Shown here: piece by piece, positions 39,862 to 47,929 of the stretch | How the letters are laid out: each line of letters begins with the position of its first letter | Numbering within the stretch: position 1 is the first letter of the stretch | NCBI RefSeq assembly: GCF_001515305.1 | Contig: NZ_LNQV01000014.1 | Coordinates: 35,242-99,241 of the forward strand | From: Aquitalea pelogenes | GTDB lineage: Bacteria > Pseudomonadota > Gammaproteobacteria > Burkholderiales > Chromobacteriaceae | DNA length: 64,000 nt | Reading direction: 5' to 3' | Made by a program: the position numbers and the translations under genes | Notes under the pieces: generated by a model | What the model saw: only the letters and a program-made list of their open reading frames with translations | Told to the model about the DNA's origin: nothing | Database searches by the model: none

Positions 39862-40253
39862 GATGCCTCCCGCGGGCCTGGCCATACCGCACGCAGGCTG
39901 TCGCCATGCAGGCTCATGCTGGCCCCTTCTGTGGCACGCACCGGCAAGTGGCGGTGATCGAAATCATCCAGGCAATGAATGTTCACGCCGTAGTGATCCG
40001 GCATCGCCCGCTTGCGATGGAATGTGTAGATACCGCAGTGCTGGCAAAAGAAATGGCGGGCAATGCCGGTATTCCAGCGGTACTCGCTCAGTGCATCGCT
40101 ATCGCACAGGATCTCCAGCTGGCTTTCATGCACCCGTGTCATCAGCGCATTCTTTTTCACGCACAGCGAACAATCACAGGTAGTCAGCTCTTCGGGTTCG
40201 GCATGCAGGTGAAAGCGCACTGCGCCGCAATGACAGGAACCGGTATAAGACAT
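39858..40253 (-). CDS. GFA-family (CENP-V/GFA domain) zinc protein
   Basis: 131 residues with the seven-cysteine pattern of the GFA fold: GSCHCGAVRF, TTCDCSLC and RHFFCQHCGIYTFHRKR. The family is named for glutathione-dependent formaldehyde-activating enzyme, but catalysis is not established for most members and they are best called zinc-binding proteins. Its stop overlaps the azlC start (ATGA), so it is in an operon with the exporter, downstream of the AraC-type gene. Confidence 0.85.
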   Translation of the reverse strand: MSYTGSCHCGAVRFHLHAEPEELTTCDCSLCVKKNALMTRVHESQLEILCDSDALSEYRWNTGIARHFFCQHCGIYTFHRKRAMPDHYGVNIHCLDDFDHRHLPVRATEGASMSLHGDSLRAVWPGPREAS

Positions 40254-40326
40254 GGGCAGGGATTCATGATTGGGAACAGTCCTACCCTACCATGCCAATT
40301 GCTTGCCAGCTTGAACGATCTTGCGC

Positions 40327-41187
40327 TCAGCGCCGGAGGCTGCGCTGGTAGGCCGCCGGGGTGATGCCCAGCGCCTGACGGAAAATACGGGTGAGGTGTG
40401 GCTGGTCGGCAAAGCCCAGTGCCTGCGCCGCAGCCGCCGGACTATGACCGCCAGCCAGCATTTGCCTGGCACGTACCACGCGCAACTGATTGCGCCAGGC
40501 TACCGGCGGTAAACCCAGATGCCGGGAGAACTGCCGGTTGAGCTGCCAGGGCGACAGGCCCACGGCCGCTGCCAGCGTGGCCAGCGACAGATTGTCCGCC
40601 ACACAGTCGGCCAGCATCTGCCGGGCCCGCTCCACAGCTTGTGGCCAGGGACGCTGCGGACGCTCGGTAATCTGCATATGGCGTAATACCACCTGACTGA
40701 ACACGGCATACAGCGCTGATTCGCGCTGCAAGGTGTCCCGGCTGTCACGCAGCAGGGCATGTAGCTGGTTCAGCTGCGCAGCCAGCTGCGGGTCCAGCAC
40801 CACGGTGTCGCGAAAATAGGGCGTAGCCGCCGGCTGGCCGCTGATTTCGGCCGCCAGCTGGCAGATCAGGCTGGCTGACGGATAAAAGCCGCGATAGGCC
40901 CAGCCTTGCTGGTGCGCACACTCGCCGGTGTGGACTTCGCCGGGGTTCATCAACACCAGCGCACCCACCCCGGCAATATGATTACCCCCGCGGTGGCGGT
41001 AAGCCTGTGCCCCGGCCAGCAGGGCATTCACCACATATTCTTCGTGAAAATGCGGTGCAAATACCTGTTCGCGGTAAAAGGCATCCAGGCATTCCAGCGG
41101 CGCGATGTCATCGGCGCGGAAGAAACGTGAAAATTCGTGCTCGGATTGGGGCATGGCAGCGGGCGGGACAAACAATGTCCCTTGCAT
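40327..41187 (-). CDS. AraC-family transcriptional regulator
   Basis: 286 residues: an N-terminal AraC-type cupin domain (FAPHFHEEYVVNALLAGAQAYRHRGG, NPGEVHTGE) and a C-terminal double helix-turn-helix (LSLATLAAAVGLSPWQLNRQF and AAAAQALGFADQPHLTRIFRQALGITP). This architecture is common next to azlCD genes, and it is the likely activator of the GFA-azlC-azlD operon 73 bases downstream. Start uncertain: an internal ATG at 41154 is also possible; neither has a clear ribosome site. Confidence 0.85.
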   Translation of the reverse strand: MQGTLFVPPAAMPQSEHEFSRFFRADDIAPLECLDAFYREQVFAPHFHEEYVVNALLAGAQAYRHRGGNHIAGVGALVLMNPGEVHTGECAHQQGWAYRGFYPSASLICQLAAEISGQPAATPYFRDTVVLDPQLAAQLNQLHALLRDSRDTLQRESALYAVFSQVVLRHMQITERPQRPWPQAVERARQMLADCVADNLSLATLAAAVGLSPWQLNRQFSRHLGLPPVAWRNQLRVVRARQMLAGGHSPAAAAQALGFADQPHLTRIFRQALGITPAAYQRSLRR

Positions 41188-41226
41188 TCTGGCATAGCCC
41201 CGGACAGAAAACTTGAACGATCTTGC

Positions 41227-41871
41227 TCAGGAGCCGGCCATGAAGGTACGGATGCCGGAACCGACAAACTGCACGCCAACGCAGATCAGCAAGAAGCCCA
41301 TCAGCCGGGTGGTGACTTCGCGGCCACCGCGCCCCAGCCGGGCGGAAATCATGGCCGAGGAGCGCAGCACCAGCCACATGCCCAGGCTGGTGGCGGCAAT
41401 GGCGACAAAGGTCATGCCGAAGGCCAGTGTCTTGGCCGTCCAGCCCGACAATTCGGCGATTTCGGTGGAAATGCCGATCACCACCGCAATGGTCCCCGGC
41501 CCGCTGATGCCGGGCATGGCCAGTGGGAAAAAGGCATAGTCTTCCCGCTCGCCGGTTTTGGGTGCCATGCCCGGGTCCTGCGACAAGAACAGCATGCGGT
41601 AACCCAGCACCGCCACCACCAGCCCGCCGGCAATGCGCAGCGCGCCATAGGAAATGCCGAAGGCCGCCATGATGAGGTTACCGGCCAGCAGGCTGACCAG
41701 CATGATGGCTGCGGCAAACAGGCAGGCACGACGCGCCTGGTTGGCCCGCCCGGCCTCGCTCATGTCCTGGGTCAGGGAAATGAACAGCGGAATCTTGGAC
41801 AGCGGATTGGTAATGGTGATCAGGCTGAGCAGACCACCAAACAGGAATTTCAACGACAGGGTTTCCAGCAT
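41227..41871 (-). CDS. MarC-family integral membrane protein
   Basis: 214 residues from ATG 41871, six hydrophobic segments, with the family features ITITNPLSKIPLFISLT at the N-terminus and FFPLAMPGISGPGTIAVVI in the middle. MarC-family proteins (YchE/YhgN-like) are inner-membrane proteins with no firmly established substrate. The frame extends upstream with no homology. It lies between the AraC gene and the divergent copper chaperone gene. Confidence 0.88.
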   Translation of the reverse strand: MLETLSLKFLFGGLLSLITITNPLSKIPLFISLTQDMSEAGRANQARRACLFAAAIMLVSLLAGNLIMAAFGISYGALRIAGGLVVAVLGYRMLFLSQDPGMAPKTGEREDYAFFPLAMPGISGPGTIAVVIGISTEIAELSGWTAKTLAFGMTFVAIAATSLGMWLVLRSSAMISARLGRGGREVTTRLMGFLLICVGVQFVGSGIRTFMAGS

Positions 41872-42053
41872 GATGCCAATACCATTAAATATAAGCCGAC
41901 GATTATAATCATCTGCCCGGCAAATGATAGCCCGGCGTCGTGTCTGTGCCTGTGCCGTGTCGCATCCTCTTTGCACCCGCCTGCGGCACTTTGTCGCAGC
42001 CTGTGCGGTCTGAACTGTGCTAATTTGCCCGCAACCCAACTCAGGAGAAGCTC

Positions 42054-42527
42054 ATGTCCCTTTCCCGTCTGTTCGCCTTGCTGGCCGGCCTCATGCTGGC
42101 GGCAACCGTTTCTGCCCACGGTTTCAAACTGGGTGCACTGGAACTGGGTCATCCCTGGAGCCGGGCCATGCCGGAAGCCAGCCCCACCGGCGCGGCCTAC
42201 CTGAGCATCAAGAACACCGGCAAACAGGCCGATACGCTGGTTTCTGCCAGCACACCACGGGCGGACAAAGCCGAGCTGCATGTGCACATCAACGACAATG
42301 GCGTAATGCGCATGCGTGAAGTCAGCGGCGGTGTTGCTGTTGCCGCCGGCAGCGAGGTGAAATTTGCCCCCGGTGGCTATCACATCATGCTGATGGGCCT
42401 GAAGCAGCCGCTCAAGGCCGGCGACCATTTCCCGCTGACGCTGAAGTTTGCCAAGGCAGGCAGCATCACGGTGGAAGTCCAGGTTGAAAAGGATGCGCCG
42501 ATGGAGATGGAACACAGCAGCCACTAA
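42054..42527 (+). CDS. Periplasmic copper chaperone, PCu(A)C family
   Basis: 157 residues with a signal peptide (FALLAGLMLAATVSAHG). The copper site of the family is visible: His in ELHVHIND followed by Met residues in GVMRMREV, then YHIMLMGL. Such proteins bind Cu(I) and deliver it to the CuA centre of cytochrome oxidase. The C-terminus adds MEMEHSSH, more potential copper ligands. AGGAG is 7 bases before the ATG. Followed by a large inverted repeat and a terminator. Confidence 0.92.
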   Translation: MSLSRLFALLAGLMLAATVSAHGFKLGALELGHPWSRAMPEASPTGAAYLSIKNTGKQADTLVSASTPRADKAELHVHINDNGVMRMREVSGGVAVAAGSEVKFAPGGYHIMLMGLKQPLKAGDHFPLTLKFAKAGSITVEVQVEKDAPMEMEHSSH

Positions 42528-42531
42528 GGCC

Positions 42532-42577
42532 TTGGCCAGTGAAATTCACTGCCGGAGTAGCGAATTTCACTGGCCAA
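42532..42577 (+). repeat. 16-bp perfect inverted repeat after the copper chaperone gene
   Basis: Left arm 42532-42547 and right arm 42562-42577 (TTGGCCAGTGAAATTC and its complement) are perfect over 16 bp with a 14-nt loop. The left arm itself contains a near-palindrome AGTGAA-A-TTCACT. It starts 5 bases past the stop codon. No T-run, so it may stabilise the mRNA 3' end or be a protein-binding or mobile-element remnant. Confidence 0.75.
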
Positions 42578-42587
42578 ATCAGCCACT

Positions 42588-42611
42588 TGCCCGCGAAAGC
42601 GGGCATTTTTC
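42588..42611 (+). terminator. Rho-independent terminator of the copper chaperone gene
   Basis: GCCCGC (42589-42594), loop GAAA, GCGGGC (42599-42604), with a flanking T-A pair and then TTTTTCT. A strong GNRA-like tetraloop terminator on the plus strand. Confidence 0.9.
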
Positions 42612-42745
42612 TGCCCAACGTTGCGCCAATGTGACATCGTGCAATGCAGCATCCGCTACTTGTTAGAGTATTCGCTTTACCGTTGCACCAAGCTTGGGCA
42701 AACTGGCGTCCGGAAATTGAGTTGAACAACGCTCTGTACTGCTCA
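42612..42745. other. Gene-free spacer, part of a 398-base gap
   Basis: No supported gene. More A+T than the neighbours; holds a perfect 10-bp palindrome CCAAGCTTGG at 42688-42697. Open frames here on both strands look random and are not annotated. Confidence 0.4.
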
Positions 42746-42877
42746 GTCCGCCGGTTACCCTACACAGTAGTAAGCGCCAAGTCTGCACCAAGGAAGAGTC
42801 AACACGATGGAGGAGCGGACCTTGCTCAGCGAGGCCCGTCAAATAAATAGATCGACTCAGGGAACCGGCGGATTTTT
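42746..42877 (+). ncRNA. Candidate structured RNA upstream of the SelW-like gene
   Basis: A 14-bp closing helix with one bulged A (42747-42756 with 42863-42872; 42758-42761 with 42859-42862) encloses nested stems: GAGTC/GACTC (42796-42800 with 42854-42858), GATGG/CCGTC (42806-42810 with 42836-42840, one G-T) and a 6-bp hairpin (42820-42825 with 42829-42834, loop TCA). The closing helix is immediately followed by TTTTT, as in an intrinsic terminator. It could be a leader with attenuation control of the SelW-dinB genes 49 bases downstream, or a free RNA. No match to an RNA family that I recognise; no promoter identified. Confidence 0.4.
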
Positions 42878-42925
42878 CCTCATTCTGCGTTATGCTATCG
42901 GGCATTGTTCCATTGCCAGCCTGCC

Positions 42926-43234
42926 ATGACCGCCACCACGCACTCCCCCTCTGCATTGCCCCGTATCAGCATCGAATACTGCACCGGTTGCCGCTGGATG
43001 CTGCGCGCCGCCTGGATGGCGCAGGAACTGCTCACTACCTTTGAAAAGGAACTGGCCGAAGTGGCGCTGCGCCCCGGCAGTGGTGGCGTATTCCGTGTCT
43101 GTGTGGATGGCGAGCAAATCTGGGACCGCAAGCAGGACGGCGGCTTTCCCGACATCAAGCAACTGAAGCAGCTGGTGCGCGACCGGGTGGCACCGGACAA
43201 GTCACTGGGCCACAGCGAGCGCGCTGCCGACTGA
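42926..43234 (+). CDS. SelT/SelW/SelH-family thioredoxin-like protein
   Basis: 102 residues with the Rdx-family redox motif CxxC in RISIEYCTGCRWMLRAAWMAQELL; the position that is selenocysteine in selenoproteins is cysteine here. Further family features are PGSGGVFRVCVDGEQIWDRK and GFPDIKQLKQLVRD. Predicted cytoplasmic thiol-disulfide protein of unknown partner. No clear ribosome site before the ATG. Ends 10 bases before dinB. Confidence 0.85.
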   Translation: MTATTHSPSALPRISIEYCTGCRWMLRAAWMAQELLTTFEKELAEVALRPGSGGVFRVCVDGEQIWDRKQDGGFPDIKQLKQLVRDRVAPDKSLGHSERAAD

Positions 43235-43244
43235 TAGCCGCTGC

Positions 43245-44309
43245 ATGACCGGCCAACGCAAGATCATCCACGTCGATTGCGACTGCTTTTATGCCGCCAT
43301 CGAAATGCGCGACAACCCGGCGCTGCGTGATATCCCGCTGGCGGTGGGCGGGCAGCCGGACAGCCGCGGGGTGATTGCCACCTGCAACTACATCGCCCGT
43401 CGCTTTGGCGTGCACAGCGCCATGTCTTCGGCACGCGCGCTACGCCTGTGCCCGCAATTGCTGATCCTGCCACCGGACATGGCCCGCTACCGCGCGGCCA
43501 GCCAGCAGATCATGGCCATCTATGAACGCTACACCCCGCTGATCGAACCGCTGTCGCTGGATGAGGCCTATCTGGATGTCAGTACCCAGCCGCACGAGCA
43601 AGGCAGCGCCACCCTGATGGCCGCAGCCATCCGCCGTCAGATTCAGGCCGAAGTCGGCATTACCGCCTCTGCCGGCATTGCCCCCAACAAGTTTCTGGCC
43701 AAGATTGCCAGTGACTGGAACAAACCAGACGGGCAGTTCGTGATCCGCCCGCAGGATGTCGACGCCTTTGTGTTGCAACTGCCGGTAGAGAAGATTCATG
43801 GCGTGGGCAGGGTGACGGCGGCGCATCTGAAAAAGCTGGGCATTCACCGCTGCAGCGAGCTGCGCCAATGGGAAATGAGCGACCTGATGCGGCATTTCGG
43901 ACGCTTTGGCGAGCGGCTATACGAGCTGGCACGCGGGCGTGACGAGCGGCCGGTCAGTACCGACCGCAGCCGCAAATCCATCAGCGTGGAAGAAACCTAT
44001 GCGCAGGACCTGCCGGACCTCGCCGCCTGCCTGGACAAGCTGCCAGAGCTGATGGCCAAGTTGCAGGGCCGCATTCAACGGGCCGGCAATCCGCCGTTCA
44101 AGGGTTTGAGTGTGAAGCTGAAGTTTGCCGATTTCAGCCAGACCACCGCCGAGCATGTCGGCCAGCAGCTGAGCAGCGCCGCTTACACCGACTTGCTGGG
44201 CGTGGCATTTGCCCGCGGCAACAAGCCGGTCCGGCTGGTGGGGGTGGGGGTCAGGCTGGCCGACGAGGCCGACCAGCCACAGCAATTACCGCTGTTTGAG
44301 GAAATGTAG
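43245..44309 (+). CDS. dinB: DNA polymerase IV (DinB)
   Basis: Y-family translesion polymerase. 354 residues with metal-binding HVDCDCFYAAIE, SLDEAYLDV, the palm/fingers motif TCNYIARRFGV, the thumb HhH (EKIHGVGRVTAAHLKKLGI), the little-finger domain and a C-terminal beta-clamp-binding peptide QLPLF. No LexA box is evident upstream. Probably co-transcribed with the SelW-like gene; convergent with the glutathione transferase gene, 12 bases apart. Confidence 0.96.
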   Translation: MTGQRKIIHVDCDCFYAAIEMRDNPALRDIPLAVGGQPDSRGVIATCNYIARRFGVHSAMSSARALRLCPQLLILPPDMARYRAASQQIMAIYERYTPLIEPLSLDEAYLDVSTQPHEQGSATLMAAAIRRQIQAEVGITASAGIAPNKFLAKIASDWNKPDGQFVIRPQDVDAFVLQLPVEKIHGVGRVTAAHLKKLGIHRCSELRQWEMSDLMRHFGRFGERLYELARGRDERPVSTDRSRKSISVEETYAQDLPDLAACLDKLPELMAKLQGRIQRAGNPPFKGLSVKLKFADFSQTTAEHVGQQLSSAAYTDLLGVAFARGNKPVRLVGVGVRLADEADQPQQLPLFEEM

Positions 44310-44321
44310 ACAGCCTTCAGC

Positions 44322-44975
44322 CTACTGCTTGCTGGCTTCCAGATAGGCTGCGCGGGCGGCGGCGCTGTCCTGCCACATGCGGGCCACGCTGGCACGCTTG
44401 CCCAGCAAGGCCAGGTATTCTTCAATGCCCGGAATGATGGTGGTGAGGTCCTCGCCATACACTTCGCGGGTAGACCAGGCCACCAGCGGCAATACACAGG
44501 CGGCGGAAATATCGGCGAAGCTGAAATACTCGCCTGCCAGCCACGGGCCATATTGCACCAGGCGCGACACGGCCAAGAGGCTGCGCTCGATGGCGGCCTT
44601 GGCCGTCGCCTTGCCGGCTTCATCCAGCGCAGCACCAAACAGCAGGTGGCGGTACAAGGGTGCGGTGGCCGGCATCAGGTACAAGTCCAGCATGGTCATC
44701 AGCTCGCGCGCACTGGCCCGGCCATTCGGCGTCGGCGGCAGCAAGGCGGCGGTCGGATAAGCATCTTCCAGCCATTCCAGAATCACTGTCGATTCCGACA
44801 AGGCATGGCCGTTGATATCGACATAGGGAATCTTGCCCATCGGGCTTTGTTCCAGCATGGCCGGTTCCTGCGAGGGACGGGTCGGCACTTCCTGGAAGTT
44901 GACGCCCTTTTCCAGCAAGGCAATCTTTACCTTGTTGTAGTAGGCAGACAGCTGCACGCCGTAGAGCTTGATCAT
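44322..44975 (-). CDS. Glutathione S-transferase family protein
   Basis: 217 residues from ATG 44975, with AGGAAAT upstream. N-terminal thioredoxin-like domain (MIKLYGVQLSAYYNKVKIALLEKG) with the glutathione-binding cis-proline and Ser motif (MGKIPYVDINGHALSESTVILEWLE), then the all-helical domain (GPWLAGEYFSFADISAACVLPLV). Cytoplasmic; substrate cannot be assigned. The catalytic-serine/tyrosine site in SAYYNKV is not the classic SPF/CPF, so class is uncertain. Confidence 0.88.
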   Translation of the reverse strand: MIKLYGVQLSAYYNKVKIALLEKGVNFQEVPTRPSQEPAMLEQSPMGKIPYVDINGHALSESTVILEWLEDAYPTAALLPPTPNGRASARELMTMLDLYLMPATAPLYRHLLFGAALDEAGKATAKAAIERSLLAVSRLVQYGPWLAGEYFSFADISAACVLPLVAWSTREVYGEDLTTIIPGIEEYLALLGKRASVARMWQDSAAARAAYLEASKQ

Positions 44976-45128
44976 GCGGATTTCCTTGCGGGCCTGGCCC
45001 TGAAGTGAACATGGATGCTTTGCCTTGCAACGCACGCGGCACAAGGCAAAACAGGCGCTGACCGGCCTCATGGCCGGGCAACGCCTGCATTATGCCAGTT
45101 TTCGGCCGGACAGCCAGCCGGGCCGGAT

Positions 45129-46018
45129 TTAACGGGCCAGCGTCTGTGCCTTTTGCTGCAAACGGCTGCGAATCAGCGGAATCAGCTGCTGCGCCGCTTT
45201 TTCGCCTTCCAGAATGGCCTGATGGCGTGCTTCGAAATCGGCCGAGCCGATATTCAGCACATTGGGCCGCACCACCACATCCGCCTGTTTCAGTTCGGCG
45301 GCCAGCGTGGGGCCGCTCATGATGTTGAAGCTCTGATCCAGCATGGAGAACAGGCCGTGGCCTTGCCCGGCTTGGGCTTGGCGGAAATATCCACCGCAAT
45401 GACAAAATCGGCACCCATCTCGCGCGCGGCCGATACCGGCACCGGGCTGACCAGGCCACCATCGACATAGCGTTTGCCGCCAATCACCACCGGCAGGAAG
45501 ACATTGGGAATGCTGGCCGAAGCCCGCACGGCCTGACCGGTGTTACCCATGCGGAATACCACTTTCTGGCCGGAGTCCAGTTCGGTGGCGACAATGCCCA
45601 GTTTGCGCGGCAGTTTTTCGATGGGCCGGTTGCCCAGTTGGGTGTTGATGTAGTTTTCCAGCTTCTCACCCTTGAGGAAGCCTTTGGTGGACAGCGTCCA
45701 GTCGGTCAGTTCGGACTCGTCCAGCTGCATGGCCTTGGCTTGCAGCTGCATGCCGTTCAGGCCGGAAGCATACAGGCTGCCCACCACGCTGCCGGCACTG
45801 GTGCCGGTGATGATGTCCGGCACGATGCCGTTGGCTTCCAGCACCTTGATGACGCCAATATGGGCAAAGCCCTTGGCGGCACCACCACCCAGAGCCAGCG
45901 CAACACGCGGCTTGACCGGGGTTTTGGGAATGCTGATTTCGGTTGGAGCTTGGGTAATGGTACAGGCGGCCAGCAGGACCAGCAGGCTGGCCGGCATCAG
46001 GCGGCGAAGAAGCGTCAT
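45129..46018 (-). pseudogene. Patatin-like phospholipase lipoprotein (RssA type), frameshifted as read
   Basis: N-terminal lipobox (LLVLLAAC), then the patatin domain: oxyanion GGGAAKGFAHIGV, nucleophile elbow GTSAG and dyad aspartate in DGGLVSPVPV. After ISAKPKPGKA the frame is lost. The remainder (MLDQSFNIMSGPTLAAEL to the C-terminus) is in another frame. Coding strand near 45355 reads ACGGCCTG where ACGGGCCTG would give GLFSMLDQ. Restoring one G gives 296 residues, the RssA length. Predicted membrane-anchored serine hydrolase of unknown lipid substrate. Confidence 0.88.
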
Positions 46019-46180
46019 GATAGCGGGTACGGGTAGTGACGGGGTTGAATGCGTAATGGGCTCATTCGATTATTGCAGCGCAACATGGTTCCCGGCAACG
46101 CTCAGAAATCTGCCTGCCGGTGCAGGAAGTGGCTTCCCTGACCGGCCTGGCCTGGCCTGGCAACCAAGCATCCTTAACAG

Positions 46181-47095
46181 CTAGACCTTGCCCGGCCAGC
46201 TGCCCGGTTTGACGAATTCGATCACCTGACGGCCATCCGGCAGGGTATTGCCTTTTTTCTTCAGCGTGCTTTTCCAGGCATGGCCATACACCACTTCATA
46301 AGTGGCAGGCAGCTTGCCATCGCGGCGGCGGGTTTCATAAGCCGCTTCCACCCGTTGCCAGGCCTGCTTGCCCATCAGGCCGCGGCTGCGGTCACGCGTG
46401 GCATTGTGCGCGCCGATGGCCTTGAGGTCGTGCATCACGTCGCGCACCTTGTCGTAGGTCAGCACGATCTTGTCCATGTCCATCACCGGCTCGGCAAAGC
46501 CTACCCGCATCAGTGCATCGCCCAGGTCGTGCATGTCGATGAACTGGTTGACGTGGGTAGCCTGGTCCACGCCGCCAAAGGCCTCGCGCAACTCGAACAG
46601 GGTATCGGGGCCGAGGGTGGAAAACATCAGCATGCCATCCGGCTTGAGCACGCGCTCGAATTCGCTGAACACGCTGTCCGGAATGTTCACCCATTGAATG
46701 GTGAGGTTGGACCAGATCATGTCCACGCTGTTATCGGCCAAGGGCAGTCTTTCCACATCGGCACACACTTGCCAGGGCTGGCTGCGCTTGAACAGCTTTT
46801 TCAGCAAGCCGTCACCGGCGCGCTGACGCTCGCGCGAGGCACACAGCATGGCGTGGGCCAGGTCCAGCTCGACAATCTGGGTATCCGGGTATTGGGCGCG
46901 CAGCTGTGCGGCACCATAGCCGGTGCCGGTGCCGGCATCCAGAATCACTTGCGGCTGGTGCTTGATGTAGGACAGGCGCTCGGCCATGCGGTCGGACACT
47001 TCGCGCTGCAACACGGCGGCGGCGTCATAACTGGCGGCCGCGCGCTCGAACGAGGCACGGATTCGGTCTTTGTCGGTATAAAACGCTTCGCTCAT
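46181..47095 (-). CDS. bioC: Malonyl-ACP O-methyltransferase BioC
   Basis: SAM-dependent enzyme that methyl-caps malonyl-ACP so that fatty acid synthesis can build the pimeloyl chain of biotin. 304 residues with SFERAAASYDAAAVLQREV, motif I ILDAGTGTGYGAAQLR, ADVERLPLADNSVDMIWSNL and the BioC region FELREAFGGVD. The ATG overlaps the bioH stop (ATGA), so capping enzyme and esterase are translationally coupled. Confidence 0.94.
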   Translation of the reverse strand: MSEAFYTDKDRIRASFERAAASYDAAAVLQREVSDRMAERLSYIKHQPQVILDAGTGTGYGAAQLRAQYPDTQIVELDLAHAMLCASRERQRAGDGLLKKLFKRSQPWQVCADVERLPLADNSVDMIWSNLTIQWVNIPDSVFSEFERVLKPDGMLMFSTLGPDTLFELREAFGGVDQATHVNQFIDMHDLGDALMRVGFAEPVMDMDKIVLTYDKVRDVMHDLKAIGAHNATRDRSRGLMGKQAWQRVEAAYETRRRDGKLPATYEVVYGHAWKSTLKKKGNTLPDGRQVIEFVKPGSWPGKV

Positions 47096-47855
47096 GCAGA
47101 GGCTTCCAGATGCGGGGCCAGCTTGGCGACAAATTCGTCCTGGTGGGACAAAAATGGCGCATGCGAAGCCTGGGTGAATTCATGCAGGGTGGCATCGGCC
47201 AGCGCGGCTTGCAGCCAGCGGCCTGCGCCTATCGGGGTAATGGCATCCCGCACGCCGTAAAACAGCGCCACCGGACAGCGGATCTGCCCGGCCAGTGCAC
47301 GGGCGTCGGCGTCCAGCAGCAATTGCAGCGCAGGCAACAAGCCTTGCGGACGGCCATGGGCAAACAATTGCTCACGCACGGCTTTGACCGTGTCGCGTGC
47401 CGCCGGGGCTCCCATCATCTGCAAGGCCAGAAAGCGCTCCAGCGTTTGCTCGAATGCGCCATCCAGGCTGGCACCCACCGCTTCGATGGCGGCACGTTGC
47501 TGGGCATGCGGCCAGGAGTCGTCGCGCACGAAGCGCGGGCTGTGGCCACCAGCGCCAGGCTCTTTACCTTGTCCGGGTGACGGGCTGCCCAGTGCTGGGC
47601 AATCAGCCCGCCCAGCGACCAGCCGACAACTTGTACCGGGAAGGGGAATTGGGCATCGACCAGATCGGCTACTTCATCGGCATCAAAACGTGCCAGGGGG
47701 GCGGATGCACCATGGCCGGGCAGGTCGACCAGATGGACGCAGTAATGGTCCGCCAGCTGGCTGGCGACGCGGTCGAACACCCCGCCATGCAGGCCCCAGC
47801 CATGCAGCATGACCACATCCGGGCCACGGCCACGGCTTTCAACAAACAGATTCAT
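47092..47855 (-). pseudogene. bioH: Pimeloyl-ACP methyl ester esterase BioH, frameshifted as read
   Basis: Alpha/beta hydrolase that removes the methyl cap from pimeloyl-ACP. The 5' part has the oxyanion region LHGWGLHGGVF and the nucleophile elbow GWSLGG. After LALVAT the frame is lost; the 3' part (RDDSWPHAQQRAAIEAV, FYGVRDAITP with the acid residue, QASHAPFLSH with the catalytic His) is in another frame. Coding strand near 47541 reads GGCCACAGCCCG where GGCCACCAGCCCG gives VATSPRFVRDDSW. Restoring one C yields 254 residues, the E. coli BioH length. Overlaps bioC by 4 bases. Confidence 0.9.
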
Positions 47856-47929
47856 GGGCAGTTAAATGGGGGAACAGGGCCTGTTTCGCAAGCCCTGCCG
47901 GTAAAAGAAAAGCCACTGCCGGGCAAAAC

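Noticed and set aside
42767..42780. GTAAGCGCC resembling the terminus of IS66-family elements
   Set aside because: Only a short match, no partner end and no transposase fragment nearby; likely chance.
42663..42956. 97-residue minus-strand open frame
   Set aside because: No ribosome site or recognisable product; overlaps the SelW-like start and the candidate structured RNA.
46141..46165. Tandem GCCTG-type repeat between bioC and the patatin gene
   Set aside because: Only about three and a half 5-bp units; not significant without comparison.
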